A stretch of 20,833 bases of DNA from Caldivirga sp. UBA161. Lineage in GTDB: Archaea > Thermoproteota > Thermoprotei > Thermoproteales > Thermocladiaceae. The translations under genes and the position numbers were made by a program. Positions 12,557-20,681 of the stretch are shown piece after piece. The notes beneath the pieces were generated by a model. It ran no database searches. It was not told the DNA's origin and saw nothing but the letters and a program-made list of their open reading frames with translations. The stretch spans positions 1-20,833 of the forward strand of contig NZ_DAXS01000037.1 in NCBI RefSeq assembly GCF_002506515.1, in the 5' to 3' direction. Position 1 is the first letter of the stretch. Every line of letters starts with the position of its first letter.

Positions 12557-13018
12557 ATGAGTAATGTTTTCAGGGATCTTAAGTACGTTGAGGTCTCATT
12601 TAAGTGCACGCTCTGCGGATTATGCTGCATAAACACTAGGATGGAACTACTGCCTGAGGATATTGAGAGGATTGAGCAATTGGGCTATAGCCTCAACTAC
12701 TTCGCGGAATTTGATGAAGAGTATGGGGTATGGAGGCTTAGGAATATTAATAATCACTGCGTGTTCTTTGATGAGGCCAGTAAAAGGTGCAAGATATATG
12801 AGAATAGGCCGGTGGGTTGTAGGCTTTACCCGCTTAACTACGATGATGATTACGGTGTCGTGGTTGATAAATACTGCCCCCAATGGGGTACCGTACCCAT
12901 GAGTGAGGTAAGTAGGCTTAAGCCTATTGTTGAATTATTTGTTAGAAGGATTAAGGAAACTGATGAATACGTTAGGGTTAAGAGGGCTGGTATTAGGATT
13001 CACTTAAGAATTCATTAA
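12557..13018 (+). CDS. YkgJ-family cysteine-cluster protein (putative Fe/Zn binding)
   Basis: The protein has 153 residues. The family signature CTLCGLCC (Cys17, 20, 23, 24) is followed by NNHCVF (Cys68), RCKIYENRPVGCRLYP (Cys78, 88) and YCPQW (Cys107). This is the CxxCxxCC group, predicted to chelate zinc or iron; some relatives are linked to flagellin lysine methylation or metal handling, but most are uncharacterised. No membrane segment or signal peptide is seen, so it is cytoplasmic. It is a single gene with its own promoter and an inverted repeat beside the TATA box. Its stop codon and that of the convergent glycosidase share a TTAA. Confidence 0.85.
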   Translation: MSNVFRDLKYVEVSFKCTLCGLCCINTRMELLPEDIERIEQLGYSLNYFAEFDEEYGVWRLRNINNHCVFFDEASKRCKIYENRPVGCRLYPLNYDDDYGVVVDKYCPQWGTVPMSEVSRLKPIVELFVRRIKETDEYVRVKRAGIRIHLRIH

Positions 13019-15771
13019 TACCCAATTATCGTTAATGTACTCCCCCTCTGAAGCTTCACGGGATTATCCAGGATTATTGAGACGTGGCCATCCTCAATAT
13101 TCACTATTGCCTTAACCTCGGCACCATTGTAGAAAACCCTAATGGACTTACCCATGAAGCCGCCGAGCATTATTTTACTAACCTCCACCTCACCAACCCT
13201 ACCAATCAACTTAACCTCATTATCACTGTAATCCAGTGTAATAACTGATCCAGGTGCAAGCACAGGCCCTCTGATGGGTGTCTTAATGCTGGGGCTTATT
13301 GTGATTGACTTATCCCTCCCAATATACCTGAATCCAGCTATGGCATTGGGTATATCAAGTGATACCAGTGGCCTAAAGTAATGGCCATCGCACTCAACAT
13401 GATTCCAGTATAATCCATAATCAACATACCTATCATGAACACTGCGCAGTATTTCTAAGCCCTCATTAACCAACCCCTCCCATATCATGTGTATTGCAAC
13501 AGGTATCTCTATACCAGTCCAAGGTGTGTCCATTTGCCCACTAACACTGTATGGTATTCCAGTACCGTTAAAGTATTTTAAGTCACCAACCAATGATGGC
13601 CTGGGCTTACCTGGGTATGATGCGTTAATTAAGCCTTCACCCTTCTTAAAATTATTCCTATATATTGCCCTCAGCATTGAGACTACCTTACCCTTATCTA
13701 CTGCGTAATCTAGGCCTAAGAGAACCTTGAGGTACCATTCCCCAGTTAAGCCAGCTGTCATTACTGCATTATCCCTAAGGCCACTCACAGGGTCGAACCA
13801 TAAGTCGAAGTACTCGCCATTCCACAGGTATTTAATAAAGTTGCTTAAGGCACTGTTGAAGACTTCACTTAACTTATTGGCGTAGGCCTCATCACCAGCA
13901 TCATTAGTAATATTTAACGCCGCCTTTAATGCAGCTACCCAGAGATCCGAGGTGAATGACGCAATACCCAGCAGGCTCATTGCATCAAACGTATTAACCG
14001 TCGTGTAGAAGTACATTGGCCCACTGAAAAGCAGCCTCATTAATTCCCTCTCCCTCCAATCCCTCCCAAGCACACTAGCCACCTGTGAGGATCCCTCATA
14101 ACCAGATGGTGGAGTATGGTAGGGTAAGTTTAGCTTGGCGTCATTATGCTGCCTTAACATAGCCTCAATAACAGTCTTTATGCTCCCCCAAATATCCTTA
14201 AGGAATGATGAATCCCCAGTCCAGTAATAGTTTAGTAGGCTTATTAGTATGAATTCAGGCATTAAATCATTCCTATCATACCCGTCAACACTGCCCTCAC
14301 TGGCCCTAAAGGCATGAGGTACCCTACCTGTTGGATCTAACCCAGTCTTCTCAACTATCGCCCTTACCGTACTCCTAAACTTCTCAACATCATGCTGTAT
14401 AGTAGGGTCCTTGGTTAAGGCCTCCCTGTATAGCCTCATGTTTTCAGGGAAGGCTAATGCAAAAACCTCATAGAAGGGTGACATCCCAGGTTTAAGAATG
14501 AACTCTGAGAACTGGCGACTAACCTTAACAGCCAGGTTAGGGTAGAGTAGGGCAATACCGACAATACCCCATAGGGCAACGTCAAGCGTGGTTAAGCCAC
14601 AGCACCCTGGCCCACCCTCCCAAACAGCGAAGTAACCATCCTTAGTTAGCCAAGTTGACTTAGGTAATGTTGTTAATTGAGATGCCGCTAGGTCAATTAT
14701 CCATTCATCGTAGTTAGCATCATACAGTGAATTCACAAACTCCTTAACCTCACTATAAAGCCTATTGAAGTTCTTAACCGAGTAGTCCAGAACCTCCTTA
14801 ACATTCTTAAATAAGTTCTCATAATAGTGGCCAACTAATTTACCATCATTATCAATGTGGTTAGGGTAATGCCAAGCAATAATGAGTACTATTGATGCTG
14901 ATTCACCAGGCTTAAGCCTAACACTCTTAGTTAGTGCTGAGTATAAGTCAACGCCATATGCCTCATCACTAGCAATACCACTTAATAAGCCATCACCCCT
15001 AAAATCAACCATTAACCTCCTTAACGCATTAATGAACTCACCCCTATTCCTTTGATTCAACCTAAGCGCCACTGCTGAGTCGAATCCACCCATGAAAGCT
15101 AGTGCTAATTCACCATTAAACATACCGTGAGTCTTCGGGATACCCAACCCACTGAGGCTTACCCCACTGTAGCCCTCACCCTCAATTAACTTATTAACCA
15201 CTCCAATACTTTCATTAATCCTATGTGGATTCCTCATAATGCCCATTAGCGATAGCTCCACGGTAACCCTACCCCTATTCACTAGGTTGAATTTAAGGAA
15301 GGCAGCTGGTATTGCTGAGTCATTAACGTTACCTGGTATTAATGATCCAAAGGCCTCCAATTCCACCCCTATACCATACTCCTCCAGTGAAGGGTCTATG
15401 AACCTGAGAATAGCCATAGGTGGCTTACCCGTGAATTCAATTTCCCTAACAGGCCTAAACCAAGGCATGTGGTATGGGTGAACCACGGCGCTTGGCCCGC
15501 ACCCCCTGTAGGTTAAGTCTTGGTCAGTCTCAACCCAGAAGCCTGTCTTAAGTAGCCTAACCACTGGTTCAGAGCCCTCGGGGGCTATCCTAATCATGAA
15601 GGCTAAGTCAGAGTCATTAACATAGAACTCCGGTTCACCGTAATTACTCCACCTCCTATTATTGAATATTAACCATTCCTTAAAGGATCCATCAGGCCAA
15701 ATCTCAATTGAACCCGTACCTAAGCCGCCGAGCGGTATTCCTGAGGAGAACCTTGAAGAGTAAACCCTCAT
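13015..15771 (-). CDS. GH116-family glycosidase (beta-glucosidase/glucosylceramidase-like)
   Basis: The protein has 918 residues. The N-terminal beta domain starts GIPLGGLGTGSIEIWPDGSF, the hallmark of the GBA2/GH116 family, and the later part is the (alpha/alpha)6 barrel. The likely nucleophile is Glu385 in AVWEGGPGCCGLTTLDVALW and the likely acid/base Asp502 in DGYDRNDLMPEFILISLLNY, judged by their position relative to conserved TLDV and PEF-TGD motifs. The Saccharolobus solfataricus relative SSO1353 is a GH116 enzyme acting on beta-glucosides and beta-xylosides, and a similar role is inferred. No signal peptide is seen, so substrates are probably short, imported or intracellular glycosides. 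No sugar transporter is adjacent. The ATG at 15771 fits the TATA box. Confidence 0.88.
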   Translation of the reverse strand: MRVYSSRFSSGIPLGGLGTGSIEIWPDGSFKEWLIFNNRRWSNYGEPEFYVNDSDLAFMIRIAPEGSEPVVRLLKTGFWVETDQDLTYRGCGPSAVVHPYHMPWFRPVREIEFTGKPPMAILRFIDPSLEEYGIGVELEAFGSLIPGNVNDSAIPAAFLKFNLVNRGRVTVELSLMGIMRNPHRINESIGVVNKLIEGEGYSGVSLSGLGIPKTHGMFNGELALAFMGGFDSAVALRLNQRNRGEFINALRRLMVDFRGDGLLSGIASDEAYGVDLYSALTKSVRLKPGESASIVLIIAWHYPNHIDNDGKLVGHYYENLFKNVKEVLDYSVKNFNRLYSEVKEFVNSLYDANYDEWIIDLAASQLTTLPKSTWLTKDGYFAVWEGGPGCCGLTTLDVALWGIVGIALLYPNLAVKVSRQFSEFILKPGMSPFYEVFALAFPENMRLYREALTKDPTIQHDVEKFRSTVRAIVEKTGLDPTGRVPHAFRASEGSVDGYDRNDLMPEFILISLLNYYWTGDSSFLKDIWGSIKTVIEAMLRQHNDAKLNLPYHTPPSGYEGSSQVASVLGRDWRERELMRLLFSGPMYFYTTVNTFDAMSLLGIASFTSDLWVAALKAALNITNDAGDEAYANKLSEVFNSALSNFIKYLWNGEYFDLWFDPVSGLRDNAVMTAGLTGEWYLKVLLGLDYAVDKGKVVSMLRAIYRNNFKKGEGLINASYPGKPRPSLVGDLKYFNGTGIPYSVSGQMDTPWTGIEIPVAIHMIWEGLVNEGLEILRSVHDRYVDYGLYWNHVECDGHYFRPLVSLDIPNAIAGFRYIGRDKSITISPSIKTPIRGPVLAPGSVITLDYSDNEVKLIGRVGEVEVSKIMLGGFMGKSIRVFYNGAEVKAIVNIEDGHVSIILDNPVKLQRGSTLTIIGY

Positions 15772-15790
15772 GCGTTAGAGCGCAGGGCGG

Positions 15791-15802
15791 TTATTTTAAT
15801 GC
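15791..15802 (-). promoter_or_regulatory. TATA box of the GH116 gene
   Basis: The minus strand reads GCATTAAAATAA, centred about 25 bases before the ATG at 15771. Confidence 0.6.
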
Positions 15803-15817
15803 ATTGCCCATGCCCCC

Positions 15818-16969
15818 TCACTTGAATTTAACGGATATCCTGTATTCATTCACCTTATCCTTAGCCTTCTCCCTCAACTCCCTATGCCTACTTAGGAATG
15901 CCTTAACCTTATCGTAAAGCATTAGTTTACATTCACCGCAGAGTAACCTACCACCCCTGCAGTCCTCGTAAATCCTCTTAACGGCTTCATCATTATCATC
16001 AATGAGAGTATGATACTTGAAGACTGGGCATATGTCTGGGTTACCACCTAGCCTACGTTGAAGCTCAACTGTTGGCTGGCCGCCGGTGAAGGCATTCATA
16101 ATCTTCCTCTTAACCTCCTTCTCATCATCATTAACGTAGAGCGCTGAGTCTGGGTTGGATGCGCTCATCTTATCCTCACCTGTTAATCCTGGGAGGAATT
16201 TACTGTATAGTGTGGCTGGCTTGGGGTAGTTGAGGGATTCAGCAATATCCCTGGCAAGCCTGAAGTAGGGGTCCTGGTCTATGGCCGTTGGTATTAGTAC
16301 TGGGGTTTCCCTACCGAATAATTCAGTTGGTAGGAAGGCTACCGCTATTTCAATGGCTGGGAAGAAGGATGCACCAATGTTATTTGAGTCAGTGAAGCCG
16401 AAGGTATTCTTAACGGTGGATAAGGTGAGCTTCTTAGCAGCCTTAACGGCTATTTTATAAAGGTACTTAATGTCATCTGTATCCACAATTATGTGTAGCC
16501 TATCAGGCGTGAAACCAAGGGCTATTAGGCTAAGGGCATTATCGTAAGCCAACCTATTAGTATCCTCAAGCGTATAACCCTCCCTAACCAGGAACTTCTC
16601 ATCATCAGTAAGCTCAAAGAAGTAATGCACATTAAACTTATCCACAAACCACTTAGTCAGCATCCAAGGCACTAGGTGGCCCACATGAAGGTCACCACTT
16701 GGACCCCTACCATTATATATTGCCCATGATTCACCTAACTTAGCCCTATTTAATACCTCCCTAAACCCCCTATGTGCGTAGAAGAATCCCCTCCTGATTA
16801 AGTAATGTACGTCACCCCCTGTTAAATCCTTAAGTAGGCTTAAGTCATCTTCAGTTAATAATTGGACGCCGAACTCCTTAGCTAGCCTTAGGTAATCCAC
16901 CTTACCCTTAACCTCCCATGGAGTGACAGCATACTCCTGACCCAGATAAGAATCACCGAAGGCACCCAC
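15818..16969 (-). CDS. trpS: Tryptophanyl-tRNA synthetase, archaeal type
   Basis: The protein has 383 residues. Class I motifs are GDLHVGHL (92-99, the HIGH box) and DKMSAS (266-271). Other features are AIYNGRGPSG, FELTDDEKF and the C-terminal LLCGECKLMLYDKVKAFL, as in archaeal and eukaryotic TrpRS. It charges tRNA-Trp. The start is GTG at 16969, with an in-frame stop 8 codons upstream and no ATG. The best TATA-like element (TGCTTTTATAC, 16978-16988) is centred only about 13 bases before it, so either another element (around 17000-17010) is used or the true start is slightly downstream. Confidence 0.95.
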   Translation of the reverse strand: MGAFGDSYLGQEYAVTPWEVKGKVDYLRLAKEFGVQLLTEDDLSLLKDLTGGDVHYLIRRGFFYAHRGFREVLNRAKLGESWAIYNGRGPSGDLHVGHLVPWMLTKWFVDKFNVHYFFELTDDEKFLVREGYTLEDTNRLAYDNALSLIALGFTPDRLHIIVDTDDIKYLYKIAVKAAKKLTLSTVKNTFGFTDSNNIGASFFPAIEIAVAFLPTELFGRETPVLIPTAIDQDPYFRLARDIAESLNYPKPATLYSKFLPGLTGEDKMSASNPDSALYVNDDEKEVKRKIMNAFTGGQPTVELQRRLGGNPDICPVFKYHTLIDDNDEAVKRIYEDCRGGRLLCGECKLMLYDKVKAFLSRHRELREKAKDKVNEYRISVKFK

Positions 16970-16977
16970 TATTAGGT

Positions 16978-16988
16978 GTATAAAAGCA
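16978..16988 (-). promoter_or_regulatory. TATA-like element near the trpS start
   Basis: The minus strand reads TGCTTTTATAC, preceded by GAAA. It resembles the other promoters here but is only 9-19 bases before the GTG at 16969. Confidence 0.4.
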
Positions 16989-17108
16989 TTTCATTCATTG
17001 AAATATTAAATGTGGAGGATTAAGGTTAATTATTCCCCCATAAGTGTAGTGTCTTTAGTAACTTAATAAAGCACAGGTAGTGTTAAATTAAGTAAATCGG
17101 GCTTAATA

Positions 17109-17118
17109 TTTTTAAACA
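17109..17118 (+). promoter_or_regulatory. TATA box of the thiolase gene
   Basis: TTTTTAAACA is centred 26-27 bases before the ATG at 17140. Confidence 0.6.
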
Positions 17119-17120
17119 CT

Positions 17121-17133
17121 TAACGTAACGTTA
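17121..17133. promoter_or_regulatory. Palindrome between TATA box and start of the thiolase gene
   Basis: TAACGT-A-ACGTTA is a perfect inverted repeat about one central base. It lies right after the TATA box and before the expected transcript start, where a bound repressor would block polymerase. It shares the AACGTTA/TAACGTT core type with the sites at 246-355. Confidence 0.4.
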
Positions 17134-17139
17134 GGCATT

Positions 17140-18330
17140 ATGAGTAATGAAGTTGTGATAGTGGGGTATGTGAGGACTCCCATAGGCAAGTTCGGTGGTT
17201 CACTTAAGAGTGTTAAATCCCCCCACTTGGCTGCTGAGTCGATAAGGGCATTATTAAGGAGGACTAAGGTTGATTCAAGTATGATTGATGAGGTTATATT
17301 TGGTTCAACACTACAGGGTGGGATGGGGCAGAATATTTCCCGCTACGCAGCATTACTGGCTGGTTTACCGAACTCAGTCAGTGCCTATACGGTTAATAGG
17401 GTTTGTTCATCGGGTATGCAGGCAATTATTGATGCTTATAGGGAGTTGGTGCTTGGTGATGCGTCATTAGTTATTGCCGGGGGAGTTGACTCAATGAGTA
17501 CTCAACCAATAGCCTTACCCAGTGAGTATAGGTGGGGTGTTAAGCACTTCATAGTTAAGACAATTCAGCCAATAGATCTAATGGTTTACGATGGTTTAAT
17601 GGATCCAGCAACAATGATGGTAATGGGGCAGGAGGCTGATTTGGTGGCTAAGGAGAATGAACTAACTAGGGATGAGTTAGATAACTACGCCTACATGAGC
17701 CACATGAGGGCTGTTAAGGCCACTGAGGGTAAGCTCTTTAAGGAGATTGAACCAATAGATACTACAATAGAGGGTGAGAGGATTAAGCTTGATCATGATG
17801 AGGGCATTAGGCCTGATACAAGCCTAGAGAAGCTTAAGGCCCTTAAACCAGCCTTCACCCCCAATGGATTCCATACAGCAGGTAATTCATCACAGTTGAG
17901 TGATGGGGCTGCGGCATTACTGTTAACAACAATGGATAAGGCTAAGGAAATGGGATTAAGGCCAGTAGCTAAAATCCTCGGCTACGCCTGGTACATGATT
18001 GAACCAAGGAGGTTCACTGAGGCTCCAACCTACGTTATAGATAAGGTGCTTAGGAAGCTTAACCTAAGCATTAACTCAATTGACTACTTTGAGGTTAATG
18101 AAGCCTTCGCGGTGGTTAATGTCCTGGTTAATAAGAGGCTTGGTGTACCGTACGATAAAATGAACATATTCGGCGGTGCAATAGCCATTGGCCATCCCCT
18201 AGGCGCCAGTGGGGCTAGGATTGTGACAACATTGTTAACAGGCCTTGAATATACTGGTGGTAGGATTGGGGTCGCTGCCCTATGCCATGGTACTGGGGGA
18301 GCTACCGCGCTTGTTGTTGAGAGGTTATGA
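17140..18330 (+). CDS. Acetyl-CoA C-acetyltransferase (thiolase)
   Basis: The protein has 396 residues, the full thiolase length. The active-site residues are all present: Cys89 in VNRVCSSGMQ, the NEAF motif at 320-323, His352 in GGAIAIGHPLGASGAR and Cys382 in ALCHGTGGA. The loop GNSSQLSDGAA is also intact. It joins two acetyl-CoA to acetoacetyl-CoA or does the reverse; in Thermoproteales this step also ends the dicarboxylate/4-hydroxybutyrate carbon fixation cycle and feeds isoprenoid lipid synthesis. No HMG-CoA synthase or DUF35 partner follows, so which pathway uses it is open, and the SCP-x/thiolase-like branch is less likely given the intact triad. Single gene; its stop is 7 bases from the convergent phosphoesterase. 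Confidence 0.9.
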   Translation: MSNEVVIVGYVRTPIGKFGGSLKSVKSPHLAAESIRALLRRTKVDSSMIDEVIFGSTLQGGMGQNISRYAALLAGLPNSVSAYTVNRVCSSGMQAIIDAYRELVLGDASLVIAGGVDSMSTQPIALPSEYRWGVKHFIVKTIQPIDLMVYDGLMDPATMMVMGQEADLVAKENELTRDELDNYAYMSHMRAVKATEGKLFKEIEPIDTTIEGERIKLDHDEGIRPDTSLEKLKALKPAFTPNGFHTAGNSSQLSDGAAALLLTTMDKAKEMGLRPVAKILGYAWYMIEPRRFTEAPTYVIDKVLRKLNLSINSIDYFEVNEAFAVVNVLVNKRLGVPYDKMNIFGGAIAIGHPLGASGARIVTTLLTGLEYTGGRIGVAALCHGTGGATALVVERL

Positions 18331-18337
18331 ATTAAAA

Positions 18338-19303
18338 TTAACCCCTTACGGGTATGTAATTAACCTTATTACCATCAATGCTTATTATAATACCCCTAAG
18401 TACACCAAACTGATACTCACTACCAGCGTTGAAGACCAGTATCTTAGCTCCATTAACCTTAATTGCATCAACGCCACCTGACTCATGAATGTGGCCATGC
18501 AGGCCCATTAATGGCTTATACTCCTCAATAATCCTCCTAACGCTTGTACTACCTACATGGGTTAAAACAGCCTCCCCACCCCTTCTAACAACCTTAAAGT
18601 CACTGGTCAGCATTGGCGCCTGGTCTATTACCGTACCATGGGGTGGTGCATGAACAACTAGTATTGTCCTTGAGTACTCACCCTTATCCAGCTTATTCAT
18701 TAATTTACTTAACCTCTCATACATCTCCCCCTCACTTAACTCCCTGTGCGTGTTCCATGGGGTTATATTTGAGTACCCGAAGCCAACTAGCATGTGGCTG
18801 TTTAGGTTAACCACATTCTCATCGAAGGGAATAATGCTACTCCACTGCCTACTATTAACGCCATTAATTACGTCAATTGGATCATCATTACCAGGTATTA
18901 TATACATTTTAACTCCCTGCTGCCTATACTTCTCATCAATCACGTTAAGGTACTCCACTATATCATTTGTTAGGGTTTCATTGAAGACCTTGTTTAAGTA
19001 ATCCTTATCATTCCTCATCCTCTCATACTCCTCCTCAGTAACAACCCTAACATGGTAGCCTGAACCCCTTAACTCCTTAATCTTGCCCTCAGCTTCACTA
19101 CCCTTAAGCAACTTATCCTCACTAATTAATGGTATTTTATATGAATCATTAATCCTAATCACCGGTACCAGAACTTTACCCGCCAGGTCACCTGCGAAGA
19201 TAACTGCATCAACCTTATAATACTTTACAGCATTAGCTAGCTTCCTGTAGGCGGTCTCGGATCCATGGAGGTCTGATACGAGTAGTAGCTTTAGTTTACT
19301 CAC
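18338..19303 (-). CDS. Calcineurin-like metallophosphoesterase
   Basis: The protein has 321 residues. Metal-binding motifs are in order: DLHG (Asp11, His13), AGDLAG (Asp39), PGNDD (Asn139, replacing the common GNHE), VVHAPPHG (His218) and LHGHIHESGG (270-273). Between the second and third motifs lies an insert of nearly 100 residues, mostly charged helix (KIKELRGSGYHVRVVTEEEY), much longer than in the shortest family members. It hydrolyses phosphate esters; the substrate (nucleotide, phosphoprotein or nucleic acid) cannot be read. GTG start at 19303, with a TATA box 20-29 bases upstream. Divergent from uS7. Confidence 0.88.
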   Translation of the reverse strand: MSKLKLLLVSDLHGSETAYRKLANAVKYYKVDAVIFAGDLAGKVLVPVIRINDSYKIPLISEDKLLKGSEAEGKIKELRGSGYHVRVVTEEEYERMRNDKDYLNKVFNETLTNDIVEYLNVIDEKYRQQGVKMYIIPGNDDPIDVINGVNSRQWSSIIPFDENVVNLNSHMLVGFGYSNITPWNTHRELSEGEMYERLSKLMNKLDKGEYSRTILVVHAPPHGTVIDQAPMLTSDFKVVRRGGEAVLTHVGSTSVRRIIEEYKPLMGLHGHIHESGGVDAIKVNGAKILVFNAGSEYQFGVLRGIIISIDGNKVNYIPVRG

Positions 19304-19322
19304 AAGTCCCCTTCAAGGGTTT

Positions 19323-19332
19323 GTTTAAAAAC
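19323..19332 (-). promoter_or_regulatory. TATA box of the metallophosphoesterase gene
   Basis: The minus strand reads GTTTTTAAAC, centred about 25 bases before the GTG at 19303. Confidence 0.6.
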
Positions 19333-19355
19333 CTATCTATGGATTTTGCAATTTA

Positions 19356-19369
19356 TTTTAAAAATTTAA
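19356..19369 (+). promoter_or_regulatory. TATA box of the uS7 gene
   Basis: TTTTAAAAATTTAA is centred about 26 bases before the ATG at 19388 but only about 17 before the TTG at 19379. Confidence 0.55.
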
Positions 19370-19387
19370 GATATTTCATTGAATTTA

Positions 19388-20092
19388 ATGATTGCGGGAG
19401 TTTTAAAAACCCAACACATGAACCCCACTGTGGTTCAGCAGTTATCGAAGACTACTAGGGTTGAGGAATTGGCGCCCGGCATAGAGATAATTGAGGAGTG
19501 CCCTAGGGATATTAAGGCCCTTGATGGTAGCCTAATTCTACTCTTCGGTAAGTGGAATGTGAACGACGTCGTTATTAGGGATCCAGGCTTAAGGAGGTAC
19601 ATGTGCCTTAAACCAATGCTACTACCGCATACTGAGGGTAAGTATCAGAATAGGAAGTTCGGTAAGGCAATGATACCTATAATTGAGAGGATGATGAATC
19701 AACTCATGAAGCCGGGGAGGAATGCCGGTAAGAAGCAGAAGGCCTATAAGATACTTAAGACCGCCTTCGACATAATATACGTAGCCACAGGCAAGAATCC
19801 TGTTCAAGTATTCGTTGACGCGGTAATCAATGTTGCACCTAGGGAGGAGATTACGAGGGTGATATATGGTGGTATAGCGTACCCAGTCTCAGTTGATGTT
19901 GGCCCAACGAGGAGGCTTGACTTGGCAATAAGGTGGATTGCAGAGGGGGCTAGGGCATGCTCATTCAATAATCCAAGGCCAATAGAGGAGTGTTTAGCCA
20001 ATGAGATAATGGCGGCAGCTAACAATGATCCAGCAAGCTACGCCCTCAGGAGGAGGGATGAGATGGAGAGGGTTGCGGCAACTGCAAGATGA
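19388..20092 (+). CDS. rps7p: Small-subunit ribosomal protein uS7
   Basis: From the ATG at 19388 the protein has 234 residues, in the range for archaeal S7 with its N-terminal extension. Landmarks are FGKWNVNDVVIRDPGLRRYM, RKFGKAMIPIIERMMNQLMK, NPVQVFVDAVINVAPREEIT, RVIYGGIAYPVSVDVGPTRR, and the C-terminal ASYALRRRDEMERVAATAR. It nucleates assembly of the 16S rRNA head domain. A TTG at 19379 would add three residues but is too close to the TATA box; an ATG at 19418 (MNPTVV) is also possible. uS7 usually follows uS12 in the str cluster with EF-2; here neither neighbour is present. Confidence 0.94.
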   Translation: MIAGVLKTQHMNPTVVQQLSKTTRVEELAPGIEIIEECPRDIKALDGSLILLFGKWNVNDVVIRDPGLRRYMCLKPMLLPHTEGKYQNRKFGKAMIPIIERMMNQLMKPGRNAGKKQKAYKILKTAFDIIYVATGKNPVQVFVDAVINVAPREEITRVIYGGIAYPVSVDVGPTRRLDLAIRWIAEGARACSFNNPRPIEECLANEIMAAANNDPASYALRRRDEMERVAATAR

Positions 20093-20126
20093 TCCTAAGC
20101 TTTATTACTCTTCAATTAAACTTTTA

Positions 20127-20681
20127 TTAAATGGATTTAAGAACCCTAACCCAACTGAACTTCTTGGGGACTAATTCAGCAGGTAATTCAACGCCCACAA
20201 GCTCAATGTTTACAGTGTCCTGGAACCATGGGGTAGCCCTACCAAGGGCCCTAGGCATATAATTCCTAATTCTCATACCTCTACTTGCAGCTGCATGTAC
20301 TATAACAGTATTATCAATATTTAAACCCCTATAGCTCGCATTACTCTCAAGGTTCTTTAAGACTTGGAGGAAGGAGTCAGCAACCTTAACAGGCCACTTA
20401 GCCACCGGCCAGCCATCCCAGGGGGCATTATGGTGAGCCTGCTTCTTAGTGAACTCCTTAATGGGTACTGGGGCCTTCAAGTCCTTAACCTTCTCCATGT
20501 AGTCCTCAGCCTGCTTAATCGTTAGGAATCTAATGGCTCTAGCGGTTTCAATAGCCTTTTTCCAACTAATCCTAAACTCAAAACCCCTAGCCTTAGCTAT
20601 CTGGTCAGCACTAATGGTTACATTATACCTCCTCTTAACCAGCTCAATGACATCCTCATCCTCTATAGACCAATACCTCAT
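20127..20681 (-). CDS. rpl22p: Large-subunit ribosomal protein uL22
   Basis: The protein has 184 residues, long as in archaea. Features are ARGFEFRISWKKAIETARAI, QAEDYMEKVKDLKAPVPIKE, KKQAHHNAPWDGWPVAKWPV, the loop SYRGLNIDNTVIVHAAASRG and the beta-hairpin MRIRNYMPRALGRATPWFQD that lines the exit tunnel, then NIELVGVELP. It binds 23S rRNA and its hairpin reaches into the nascent chain tunnel. It normally lies in the S10 cluster between uS19 and uS3; here it is separate. ATG at 20681 has a TATA box 24-37 bases upstream and overlaps the stop of the upstream open frame (TAATG). Confidence 0.95.
   Translation of the reverse strand: MRYWSIEDEDVIELVKRRYNVTISADQIAKARGFEFRISWKKAIETARAIRFLTIKQAEDYMEKVKDLKAPVPIKEFTKKQAHHNAPWDGWPVAKWPVKVADSFLQVLKNLESNASYRGLNIDNTVIVHAAASRGMRIRNYMPRALGRATPWFQDTVNIELVGVELPAELVPKKFSWVRVLKSI

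Noticed and set aside
12647..12883. Open frames on both strands within the YkgJ-type gene
   Set aside because: They overlap a gene with intact cysteine motifs and have no promoter of their own.
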